From Sva-07 sp963829585 (lineage in GTDB: Bacteria; Actinomycetota; Acidimicrobiia; Acidimicrobiales; Ilumatobacteraceae): DNA of 64,000 bases. The DNA lies in contig CAWHJD010000030.1 of assembly GCA_963829585.1 (NCBI GenBank), forward strand, positions 62,001 to 126,000. Direction: 5' to 3'. Shown here one piece after another: positions 28,194-35,246 of the stretch. A program made the position numbers and the translations under genes. Each line of letters opens with the position of its first letter. Within the stretch, counting starts at the first letter, position 1. A model generated the notes under the pieces. It was not told where the DNA came from. It did not search any database and was given only the letters and a program-made list of their open reading frames with translations.

Positions 28194-28709
28194 TCACGTC
28201 GCGGCGTCCGCCCCGTCGGCGTCGACGACCCCGTCCGAGCGTCGGTAGACCCCGGATCGACCACCCGTCTTCTCCCACAGGGCGAGTTCGCCGATGACCA
28301 TCGCCCGGTCAGCGGACTTGCACATGTCGTACACGGTGAGCGCCGCGACACTGCACGCGTGGAGCGCCTCCATCTCGACGCCGGTGCGGTCGACGGTGTC
28401 GACCTGGACCTCGATGGCCACGAAGTCGTCGCCGATCTCGAAGTTCACCGACACCGACCCGACGAGGAGCGGATGGCACAGCGGGATCATGTCGGAGGTC
28501 CGCTTCGCCGCCTGGATCCCCGCGACACGGGCAACCGACAGGACGTCGCCCTTCTTGACCTCCCGGTTGGCGATCGCCGCGGTGGTCTCGGGCTTCATGA
28601 AGACCTTGCAGCGCGCCACGGCACGCCGATGCGTGGGCTCTTTCGGGGTGACGTCGACCATACGTGCACGGCCGAGCGGATCGAGGTGGGTGAACGACAG
28701 ATCACTCAT
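28194..28709 (-). CDS. moaC: Cyclic pyranopterin monophosphate synthase MoaC
   Basis: 171 residues. It converts the MoaA product to cyclic pyranopterin monophosphate in molybdenum cofactor synthesis. Motifs: RMVDVTPKEPTHRRAVA, KKGDVLSVARVAGI, KRTSDMIPLCHPL, TGVEMEALHACSVAALTVYDMCK (catalytic Lys region) and GGRSG. A TAACGT -10 box on the minus strand (28724-28719) lies 9 nt before the ATG. moaA is at 29637. Confidence 0.95.
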   Translation of the reverse strand: MSDLSFTHLDPLGRARMVDVTPKEPTHRRAVARCKVFMKPETTAAIANREVKKGDVLSVARVAGIQAAKRTSDMIPLCHPLLVGSVSVNFEIGDDFVAIEVQVDTVDRTGVEMEALHACSVAALTVYDMCKSADRAMVIGELALWEKTGGRSGVYRRSDGVVDADGADAAT

Positions 28710-28718
28710 GTGGTCCGC

Positions 28719-28760
28719 ACGTTAGCCCGACGTGGCCGAGCGTCGACTGCCGGGTACCGT
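28719..28760. promoter_or_regulatory. Divergent -10 boxes for moaC (minus) and the 28768 gene (plus)
   Basis: Minus TAACGT (28724-28719) lies 9 nt from the moaC ATG. Plus TACCGT (28755-28760) lies 7 nt from ATG 28768. The second box decides the start of the plus gene, since an in-frame GTG at 28732 would lie upstream of the promoter. Confidence 0.5.
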
Positions 28761-28767
28761 CACCGCC

Positions 28768-29604
28768 ATGTCCGACGCCGTCACCCCCACCGGGCCACTC
28801 CCCTACGACGCCATTGCACACCTGCGTACCGATGCGGTCCGATTCCTCGAGATCGTGACCGACCACGGGTTCGACCAGGACGTGCCCTCGTGTCCGGGCT
28901 GGAAGCTGCGCGATCTCGCCTGGCACCTCGGTGGGGTCTGGAACTTCTGGGGTCGGGTGGTGGCCGAACGCGTCACATCCGTCGACGTGCTGCACACGTG
29001 GGAGGAGACGCCTCGGCCATCCGACACCTTCCTGGTCGACTGGGTGATGGCGGCGCACACGTCGTTGTTCTCGGCGTTGGCGGCGACGCCACCGCATCAG
29101 GAGGTGTGGACCTGGACCGGCGCCAACCGTGACGCACGCTGGGTCGAGCGCCGCATGACACAGGAGACGGCGGTGCATCGCTGGGACGCGGCGAACTCGG
29201 TGGGACTCCCCTACGACATCCCCGTGCCCGTCGCCGCCGATGGCATCGACGAGTACCTGACCTGGTTCGCCGGACGTGGGGCCGGAGCGGACGCAACACC
29301 GGTCGGGGGCACCGTGCACCTGCACTGCACCGACGTCGACGCCGTCGCCGACCACGACGCCACGACCGTCGACACCACCGCCAACGCCGAGCCTCGTCCC
29401 ACCGTGGGTGGCGAGTGGCTCGTGACCGCCCTCGATCCCCACGGCGCCACGTTCAGTCGCGAGCACGCCAAGGGCGACGCGGCCGTCCGTGGTCGGGCTG
29501 CCGATCTGCTGCTGTGGCTGTGGAAGCGAGAAGCCGGGCCGATCGAGATCATCGGCGACGCAGCAGTTGCCGACCGCTTCCGCAACTACACCGACCTGCG
29601 CTGA
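28768..29604 (+). CDS. DinB-like / mycothiol-dependent maleylpyruvate isomerase family protein
   Basis: 278 residues from ATG 28768. N-terminal metal-binding helical bundle with the family marks VPSCPGWKLRDLAWHLG (His ligand), RRMTQETAVHRWDA (His ligand near residue 131) and a C-terminal domain ending RAADLLLWLWKR. Proteins of this actinobacterial TIGR03083-type family use mycothiol as cofactor or are of unknown function. The substrate is not known. It lies between two Moco genes but reads the other way, so a shared pathway is not implied. Confidence 0.82.
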   Translation: MSDAVTPTGPLPYDAIAHLRTDAVRFLEIVTDHGFDQDVPSCPGWKLRDLAWHLGGVWNFWGRVVAERVTSVDVLHTWEETPRPSDTFLVDWVMAAHTSLFSALAATPPHQEVWTWTGANRDARWVERRMTQETAVHRWDAANSVGLPYDIPVPVAADGIDEYLTWFAGRGAGADATPVGGTVHLHCTDVDAVADHDATTVDTTANAEPRPTVGGEWLVTALDPHGATFSREHAKGDAAVRGRAADLLLWLWKREAGPIEIIGDAAVADRFRNYTDLR

Positions 29605-29634
29605 TCGCGATCGGGGTCGAACCCCGATCGCGAT
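29604..29634. terminator. 14-bp perfect hairpin between convergent genes
   Basis: ATCGCGATCGGGGT and its complement around CGA, filling the 32-nt gap between the isomerase-fold gene and moaA. It overlaps the stop codon of the first gene by its last A. Confidence 0.7.
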
Positions 29635-29636
29635 TC

Positions 29637-30638
29637 TCAGCCGCCGATCTGGCTCATCGACTTGCCGGGGCGCACGAAGTTGACCTGGTTGATGCGGTGT
29701 CCCGCCCACTTGGTCGCCACCGCGGCCTCGATGCGTTCCGCGATGTGGTCGTCGGATTCGCCGGCACGCATCGCGGCGAGCAGATCGAACTCCTTCGTGG
29801 CGAACAGGCAGGTGCGGAACTGGCCTTCGGCCGTCAGGCGGACGCGGTCGCAGTCACCGCAGAACGGCTTGGTCACCGTGGGGATCACTCCAATGGTGCC
29901 ACGCCCGTCGAGATAGCGGAACCGGTCGGCCGGTGCCGCCCCACGTGCGGGGAGTTGCTCGAGCGGGTACACCGCGTGGATGGCGGCGACGATCTCGTCC
30001 TGGCCCACGACCTTGTCGTTCATCCAGTGGCCGTCGGCGTCGAGCGGCATGAACTCGATGAACCGGACCTCGACACCCTGCCGACGCCCGTAGGCGGCGA
30101 GCGCCACGATCTCGTCGTCGTTCACGTTGCGCTCGATGACGGCGTTGATCTTGACCGGATCGAACCCCGCCTCCTTCGCGGCCTCGATGCCGTCGAGTAC
30201 CCGCACCAGTTCGTCACGACGCGTCATCTGGTGGAACTTGGCCCGATCGAGCGTGTCGAGGCTGATGTTCACCCTGCGCAGCCCGGCCTCGCGCAAGGTG
30301 TCGGCGACGAGGCGCATGGTGGCTCCGTTGGTCGTCATCGCAAGATCGACGGGTCCGTCGGGGCCCTCCAGGGCCGCCAGCTTCTCGACGAGCAGCGGCA
30401 GATGGGCGCGAACCGTGGGCTCGCCCCCGGTGAGGCGGATCCCTCGAACGCCGTAGCGCTCGACGAAGATCCTGGCGAGCCGTTCGATCTCCTCGAACCG
30501 CATGACCTCCGAACGGGGCAGCCACTGCATCCCTTCCTCGGGCATGCAGTAGGTGCAGCGGAAATTGCAGCGATCCGTGATCGAGATCCGCAGATCCTCG
30601 ATCAGGCGACCGAACGGATCGATCAGCTCCTGCGACAT
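29637..30638 (-). CDS. moaA: GTP 3',8-cyclase MoaA
   Basis: 333 residues, radical SAM. The first 4Fe-4S site CNFRCTYC lies at about residues 23-30, GGEPTVR follows, the second cluster Cys residues are in KPFCGDCDRVRLTAEGQFRTCLF, and the catalytic C-terminal Gly-Gly is present (SQIGG). It rearranges GTP as the first step of Moco synthesis. TAGGCT on the minus strand (30650-30645) lies 6 nt before the ATG. Confidence 0.96.
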   Translation of the reverse strand: MSQELIDPFGRLIEDLRISITDRCNFRCTYCMPEEGMQWLPRSEVMRFEEIERLARIFVERYGVRGIRLTGGEPTVRAHLPLLVEKLAALEGPDGPVDLAMTTNGATMRLVADTLREAGLRRVNISLDTLDRAKFHQMTRRDELVRVLDGIEAAKEAGFDPVKINAVIERNVNDDEIVALAAYGRRQGVEVRFIEFMPLDADGHWMNDKVVGQDEIVAAIHAVYPLEQLPARGAAPADRFRYLDGRGTIGVIPTVTKPFCGDCDRVRLTAEGQFRTCLFATKEFDLLAAMRAGESDDHIAERIEAAVATKWAGHRINQVNFVRPGKSMSQIGG

Positions 30639-30644
30639 CCGGTC

Positions 30645-30650
30645 AGCCTA
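30645..30650 (-). promoter_or_regulatory. -10 box TAGGCT of moaA
   Basis: TANNNT hexamer 6 nt before the moaA ATG; moaA is therefore not only read through from glp. Confidence 0.5.
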
Positions 30651-30663
30651 TTGCCCATCCCCC

Positions 30664-30683
30664 CGTCACACGGTGCCGGGTCA
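30664..30683. repeat. Dispersed 29-nt palindromic element, copy 2 (partial)
   Basis: CGTCACACGGTGCCGGGTCA. The final TCA is the stop codon of glp on the minus strand. Confidence 0.75.
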
Positions 30684-31883
30684 GCCGTGGAGGAGGAGAA
30701 CGGCGACATCGGCGCCGGCCGGGACGCCCGGGCCATCGGGGACCACGGCCATGGCGTCGGCCAGCGCGGTCGCCGCGAGCTGGTGACTGCCCTGCGCGCC
30801 GACCGGCCGGACGTGGTAGCGGCCGTCGTCGGCGAAGTCGCCGTTGACACGGACGAAGTGCACCTTGCCGTCGGGGTGCCGATCGAGTGCCGCGTCGGCG
30901 ACGGCCACCAGGTGTAGTCGCGTCAGACGACGGTGGCCCATCATCCGGCGCAACGCGGGCCGGGCCAGCAGCTCGAAGCTCACGAGCGAGCTGACGGGAT
31001 TGCCGGGCAGCCCGAAGATCGGCACTCCGTCGAGGCGCCCGAATGCGAACGGCTTCGCCGGCTTGATCGCGATCTGCATCCAGTTCATGTCGGCGATCCG
31101 GCCGAGCACCGCCTTGACGACGTCGTAGTCGCCCATCGACACACCGCCGCTCGTGACGATCGCATCGCAGCGCGACGCCGCGTCGCGCAGCACCCGTTCG
31201 AGTTCCGCTTCGTCGTCACGCACGATGCCGAGGTCGACGACGTCGCAACCGGCGTCGACGAGGAGGGCCGCCAGCATGGTCTTGTTGCTCTCGCGGATCT
31301 GGCCCAACGCCAGCGGTGAACCGTCGTCGACGAGTTCGTCGCCGGTCGACAGCACGGCAACGCGCGCCCGGGGGTACACCGTCACCATCCGGGCATTGAC
31401 GGATGCGAGCACGGCGTCGACCGACGCGGTGACGGTGGTCCCGCTGTCGAACAACCGGTCGCCCGCCCGCACGTCGTCGCCGGCGCGACGGATCGACGCT
31501 CCGACCGGAACCGACCGTGACAATCGCACCACGTCGTCACCGACCCGTTCGGAATCCTCCACCATCACGACCGCATCGGCGCCCGCCGGCATCGGGGCGC
31601 CGGTCATGATGCGGATCGCCTCGCCGGGTCCGACCGCACGATCCGGTGCCGCTCCAGCTGCGATCTCGCCCACCACGACGAGTTCGACCGGCACCTCGGC
31701 GACGTCGGCCGAACGCACCGCGTACCCGTCGACCGCGGAGTTGTCGAACGGCGGGACCACCTCTGCGGCATCGATCGGAGCGGCCAGAACCAATCCGAGC
31801 GCTTCGGTTCGGGAGACCTCGAGCTCCGGCAGGGGTGGGCACGATTCCAGGACGAAGGCCTGCGCATCTTCCAACGGCGTCAC
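30681..31883 (-). CDS. glp: Gephyrin-like molybdotransferase Glp (MoeA family)
   Basis: 400 residues from GTG 31883. Motifs: VVPPFDNSAVDGYAVRS, IRIMTGAPMPAGADAVVM, LSTGDELVDDGSPL, IRESN, TSGGVSMGDYDVVK, IKPAKPFAFG and GLPGNPVSSLVSF, plus a C-terminal domain IV. MoeA inserts molybdate into molybdopterin. The actinobacterial paralogue Glp binds FtsZ and a membrane receptor and acts in division. The neighbourhood (galU, moaC, SepX-like gene) is the Glp locus, so either or both roles are possible. TACGTT lies 6 nt before the start; its stop codon lies in a dispersed repeat. Confidence 0.87.
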   Translation of the reverse strand: MTPLEDAQAFVLESCPPLPELEVSRTEALGLVLAAPIDAAEVVPPFDNSAVDGYAVRSADVAEVPVELVVVGEIAAGAAPDRAVGPGEAIRIMTGAPMPAGADAVVMVEDSERVGDDVVRLSRSVPVGASIRRAGDDVRAGDRLFDSGTTVTASVDAVLASVNARMVTVYPRARVAVLSTGDELVDDGSPLALGQIRESNKTMLAALLVDAGCDVVDLGIVRDDEAELERVLRDAASRCDAIVTSGGVSMGDYDVVKAVLGRIADMNWMQIAIKPAKPFAFGRLDGVPIFGLPGNPVSSLVSFELLARPALRRMMGHRRLTRLHLVAVADAALDRHPDGKVHFVRVNGDFADDGRYHVRPVGAQGSHQLAATALADAMAVVPDGPGVPAGADVAVLLLHG

Positions 31884-31889
31884 GATGTC

Positions 31890-31939
31890 AACGTAGTCCG
31901 AGGTCGGCTCGCTGCGACCGGACGATCCGGTCGTAGCGT
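31890..31939. promoter_or_regulatory. Divergent -10 boxes of glp (minus) and the 31948 gene (plus)
   Basis: Minus TACGTT (31895-31890) is 6 nt from GTG 31883. Plus TAGCGT (31934-31939) is 8 nt from GTG 31948. Both starts are GTG and have no Shine-Dalgarno. Confidence 0.5.
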
Positions 31940-31947
31940 GGACGCGC

Positions 31948-32505
31948 GTGACGTCGCCGCTGACCGCCTTTCCGTCCGACGGATACACCGCCCGCTGGCG
32001 AACCTGGGACGACGACCACCTCGAAACGCTGACGCTGCGATGGGAGAACGAGGGCTGGACGGCGACCGGAGAGGTCGGGCGCGAAGCGGTGACGTACGTG
32101 GTGCGGTTGTCCGCGACCTGGCAGACCCGCCAGTTCCTGCTGTTCCGAGACCTCGACGAACCCGATCTCTGGCTCGGCGCCGACGGCACCGGGCGCTGGG
32201 GTGAGATGAACGGTGCCCACCGACCCGACCTCGGCGGTTGCACCGACATCGATCTCACGTGCACACCGTTCACACACACGTTGCCGATCCGCCGACTCGG
32301 CCTCGAGATCGGTGCGGTCGCCGACGTGCGGTCCGCGGTGGTCGACGTCGAGACACTCGGGCTGGTCACCACTCGACAGCGGTACGAGCGACTGGCGGCT
32401 CGTCGGTTCCGTCACACGAATCTCGATTCCGGATCGAGCGTCGATCTCGACGTCGACGAGTACGGCCTCGTCCACGACTGGCCCGACCGCTTCCGCCGCA
32501 CCTGA
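31948..32505 (+). CDS. Putative glycolipid-binding domain protein
   Basis: 185 residues forming a single beta-rich domain of the Glycolipid_bind (PF06475) type: ARWRTWDDDHLETLTLRWENEGWTA at the start, YVVRLSATWQTRQFLLF, WGEMNGAHRPDLGGCTDIDLTCTPFTHTLPIRRL in the centre, and a C-terminal FRHTNLDSGSSVDLDVDEYGLV. No signal peptide or membrane helix. The domain name comes from a bacterial structure; the biological role is unknown. Confidence 0.8.
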   Translation: MTSPLTAFPSDGYTARWRTWDDDHLETLTLRWENEGWTATGEVGREAVTYVVRLSATWQTRQFLLFRDLDEPDLWLGADGTGRWGEMNGAHRPDLGGCTDIDLTCTPFTHTLPIRRLGLEIGAVADVRSAVVDVETLGLVTTRQRYERLAARRFRHTNLDSGSSVDLDVDEYGLVHDWPDRFRRT

Positions 32506-32527
32506 CGCCGTGACGTCAGGTTCGAGA

Positions 32528-32556
32528 CGTCACGTTTGACCCGGCACCGTGTGACG
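32528..32556. repeat. Dispersed 29-nt palindromic element, copy 3 (full)
   Basis: CGTCACGTTTGACCCGGCAC followed by CGTGTGACG. The ends CGTCAC and GTGACG pair. It lies between two converging genes. Confidence 0.85.
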
Positions 32557-32566
32557 GGGTGGGGGC

Positions 32567-33433
32567 TCAGATGTGCAGGTGACTGAGGAACTCGCGCAGC
32601 GGAGCGCCGAGTTCGGGATCGTCGAGACCCAGCTCGATCGAGGCCGTCAGGAATCCGAGTGGCGTCCCCGTGTCGAGGCGGCTCTCGTCGGCCACCACGG
32701 CATGGAACGGCGACCGTGCCGCTTGCGCCCGCAACGCATCGGTCAGCTGGAGCTCGCCACCACTCCCGGGCGTCAATCGGTCGATCTCGTCCCACGCATC
32801 GGCGGTGAGCACGTAGCGCCCCGTGAGGATGAAATTGCTCGGCGCGTCATCCGGTGACGGCTTCTCCACCAGGTCGCGCACCGCGATGACGCCGTCGTGG
32901 GTCAGCTCGCCGGCAGGGTCGATCACGCCGTACGAACTCACCTGCTCACGCGGCACGTTGACGACCGCGACGACGCTGCCGCCGGTGGCGACACACACCC
33001 CGTTCATCTGGGCGAGCAACGCAGAACTCGACATCAACTCGTCGGGAAGCATCACTGCGAACGGCTCGTCGCCGACAGCCTCACGGGCGCACCCCACGGC
33101 ATGACCGAGACCCTTCGGGTCGTCCTGGTACACGATCGTGACGCGCCAGTCACGACCGATCGACCTCAGTCGCTCCGCCGTCGCCGTCTTTCCCTTGGCC
33201 TCGAGCGCCTCGATCAGCGCCTCGTCCGGAGTGAAGTACGCGTCGAGCGCCGGCTTGGAGCGGCTGCTGACGACGACGATGTGATCGATGCCGGCACCGA
33301 GCGCCTCGTCGATCACGATCTGGATCGCTGGTCGGTCACCGATCGGGAAGAGTTCCTTGGGGACGGACTTGGTCGCGGGAAGGAATCGCGTCCCGAGGCC
33401 AGCCGCCGGAATGACTGCACTGCGGACCTGCAT
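32567..33433 (-). CDS. galU: UTP-glucose-1-phosphate uridylyltransferase GalU
   Basis: 289 residues from ATG 33433. Nucleotide-binding start VIPAAGLGTRFLPATKSVPKE, VYQDDPKGLGHAVG, VMLPDELM (metal/UDP site), VSSYGVIDP, VEKPSPDDAPSN and GELQLTDALR. It makes UDP-glucose for envelope polysaccharide and glycolipid synthesis. It shares a 27-bp divergent spacer with the FmdB-like gene; TAGCGT lies 7 nt before its ATG. Confidence 0.95.
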   Translation of the reverse strand: MQVRSAVIPAAGLGTRFLPATKSVPKELFPIGDRPAIQIVIDEALGAGIDHIVVVSSRSKPALDAYFTPDEALIEALEAKGKTATAERLRSIGRDWRVTIVYQDDPKGLGHAVGCAREAVGDEPFAVMLPDELMSSSALLAQMNGVCVATGGSVVAVVNVPREQVSSYGVIDPAGELTHDGVIAVRDLVEKPSPDDAPSNFILTGRYVLTADAWDEIDRLTPGSGGELQLTDALRAQAARSPFHAVVADESRLDTGTPLGFLTASIELGLDDPELGAPLREFLSHLHI

Positions 33434-33440
33434 CCATCGG

Positions 33441-33450
33441 ACGCTATCTT
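33441..33450. promoter_or_regulatory. Bidirectional promoter: two -10 boxes sharing one TA step
   Basis: In ACGCTATCTT the minus box is TAGCGT (33446-33441, 7 nt from the galU ATG) and the plus box is TATCTT (33445-33450, 10 nt from ATG 33461). They overlap by the central TA at 33445-33446, so one melted region could serve both directions. Confidence 0.6.
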
Positions 33451-33460
33451 TGGGAACTCG

Positions 33461-33826
33461 ATGCCAACGTATGTGTACAAGTTCGTCGACACCGGCGAGA
33501 CGATCGAGGTCCAGCAGGGCTTCCACGACGAGAACCTCACCGAGATCGTCCATCCCGACTCCGGTGAGGTGCTGCCCGTCAAGAAGGTGTTCACCCCTGT
33601 CGGCGTGACCTTCAAGGGTTCGGGATTCTTCAAGACCGACAATCGCGGCAAGAAGTCGGCGACGTCACCCGCGTCGACGTCGGGCGATTCGGGCACCTCG
33701 AGTTCCGATTCGTCGACCGCGTCCGAATCGAAGTCCGAATCGAAGTCGAAGTCGGAATCCAAGTCGGAATCGAAGTCCGAGTCGAAGTCGGCGACGAAGG
33801 CCACCAGCTCCACCACCACGACCTGA
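33461..33826 (+). CDS. FmdB-like protein without zinc-ribbon cysteines, with Ser/Lys/Glu tail
   Basis: 121 residues. The first 60 follow the FmdB/zinc-ribbon regulatory family closely (MPTYVYKF, QGFHDENLTEI, VKKVFTPVGVTFKGSGFFKTDNR). The positions that normally hold the two CxxC pairs read VDTGE and HPDSGE, and the whole protein has no Cys. The rest is a low-complexity tail of SESKSESKS repeats ending in TTTT, encoded by imperfect 12-nt repeats. The fold is probably kept without zinc. FmdB functions are poorly known; a link to galU is only by shared promoter. Confidence 0.78.
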   Translation: MPTYVYKFVDTGETIEVQQGFHDENLTEIVHPDSGEVLPVKKVFTPVGVTFKGSGFFKTDNRGKKSATSPASTSGDSGTSSSDSSTASESKSESKSKSESKSESKSESKSATKATSSTTTT

Positions 33827-33913
33827 CCGGCCGTCGAGCCTGACCGGCCGTCGAGGTGGATAACCTCCACCTGGCCGACTCCCTCCGATCGTTCCCGATC
33901 CGAGGAGACTCTG

Positions 33914-34486
33914 ATGCACGTCGTGGCCCGAGCCCGACTCGTCCTCGCCCGTCGACCCTGGGTCTACTGGGCCGTCGTGGCCGCTCTGGCCTCGGCACTC
34001 GCCCTTGCCGTCGATGCTCGCCTCAGCTCGCTCGACGAGGCACGCCGCAGCTGGGGGTCGAGGCGCACCGTGTTCGTTGCAGATCGGCCGCTCGAGCCGG
34101 GTGACGCGCTCGATGTGCACCCCGTCGATCTTCCCGTGGCGGCAGTCCCACCGGGCGCACTCGACGATCTTCCCGGCGGCGCACAGCTCCAACAGCGAGT
34201 CGGCATCGGCGAGGTGCTGACCGAACTCGACCTCACCGCCGTCGCGGGACCGGCGGCGCGGGCGCCCACGGGCACGGTGGTCGTGGCACTGACCGATCCC
34301 CTCAGCCGTGGTGTGTCGATCGGGCTGAAAGTGCAGGTGACCGCCGACGGCCTGGTGATCGCCGAATCGGCCACGGTCGTCGAAGTGACCGACGACGTCA
34401 TCTTCGTGGCCGTCGACGCGTCCGCTGCCCCGACCGTCGCCGTCGCCGCCCAGCAGGGGCTCGCCTCGCTGCTCTACCTGCCCTGA
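33914..34486 (+). CDS. SAF domain protein with N-terminal membrane helix
   Basis: 190 residues. A membrane helix (VYWAVVAALASALALAVDARL, about residues 17-37), then an SAF domain like that of CpaB/FlgA pilus and flagellar proteins: VFVADRPLEPGDALDVHPVDLPVAAVPPGAL, RVGIGEVLTELDL, and a strand set ending GLASLLYLP. Shine-Dalgarno GAGGAG lies upstream. No Flp pilus genes are nearby, so the role is unknown. The stop codon falls inside a tandem 13-nt repeat. Confidence 0.75.
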   Translation: MHVVARARLVLARRPWVYWAVVAALASALALAVDARLSSLDEARRSWGSRRTVFVADRPLEPGDALDVHPVDLPVAAVPPGALDDLPGGAQLQQRVGIGEVLTELDLTAVAGPAARAPTGTVVVALTDPLSRGVSIGLKVQVTADGLVIAESATVVEVTDDVIFVAVDASAAPTVAVAAQQGLASLLYLP

Positions 34487-34540
34487 CTACCTGCCCTGAC
34501 TACCTGACCTGACTACCTGACCTCGACTACCTGGCCGTGA
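34474..34540. repeat. Five tandem 13-14-nt units across two converging gene ends
   Basis: Units of CTACCTGMCCTGA at 34474, 34487, 34500, 34513 and 34527. The first carries the SAF-gene stop (TGA 34484-34486). The last begins with CTA 34527-34529, which is the TAG stop of the PHP gene on the minus strand. Confidence 0.85.
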
Positions 34541-35240
34541 CGCTGGGGACGATGCGCGGCGACCAGGGACGTGGTTCGTCCCAGTGGTGGCCGACGACCT
34601 GACCGGCGGCGAGCGAGGCGAGGAACTGCATCGGGCCGTCGAAGTCGGGCATCTCCACGTACGCGGCACCGAGTGCGTCCGGCACGTGGCCGTCGCTGCC
34701 CGCCCCGCCGACGATGCCGAACTCGGCGGCGAACTCGGCGGCACGGCGATTGAGGCTGGTGAGCGACGTCTTCGCGTTGAGGACCTCGACGGCGTCGATC
34801 AGGTCGGCCTCCGCCAGCTCGTACAGCGCCACCTCGCTCATGTTGCGACGCATCGGGTCGAACGGGTGTGGGATGTAGACCACACCGCCCTGGTCGCGGA
34901 TCGCCCTGGCGGCGTCGACGTGGCCGATACCCGCCGGGAGGCGTTCGGAGAGGAACAACCCGATGATCTCCCCCGCCGAGGTTCGGAGTTCTTCGCCGAC
35001 GATCACCCGGGCGGCAACCAGCCCACCGAGTTCGAGTGCCCCGGCGATTGCGTTGTGATCGGTGACGCACACCACGTCGAGACCGCTCGCCGTCACTGCG
35101 GCGGCGAACTCGTCGGGCGTCGTCGTCGAGTCGCCGCTCCACATCGTGTGCGTGTGCAGGTCGACCCGGACCGTTCCCTCCCGCTGCGTCGCGGCGAGGT
35201 GCGGGTGCCGATCGACCGCCTGGGACGACGGAGCACCCAT
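34527..35240 (-). CDS. PHP-domain metal-dependent phosphoesterase
   Basis: 237 residues. The PHP metal site is complete: DLHTHTMWSGDSTTTPDE (HxH), VCVTDHNAIAGA, VGEELRTSAGEIIGLFL, PHPFDPMR and GSDGHVPDALG. Members hydrolyse phosphoesters of nucleotides, oligonucleotides or histidinol phosphate; stand-alone short forms often act on nucleotides. It follows TldE by 6 nt on the same strand, so it is co-transcribed with tldD and tldE. Confidence 0.87.
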   Translation of the reverse strand: MGAPSSQAVDRHPHLAATQREGTVRVDLHTHTMWSGDSTTTPDEFAAAVTASGLDVVCVTDHNAIAGALELGGLVAARVIVGEELRTSAGEIIGLFLSERLPAGIGHVDAARAIRDQGGVVYIPHPFDPMRRNMSEVALYELAEADLIDAVEVLNAKTSLTSLNRRAAEFAAEFGIVGGAGSDGHVPDALGAAYVEMPDFDGPMQFLASLAAGQVVGHHWDEPRPWSPRIVPSVTAR

Positions 35241-35246
35241 GCGAGC

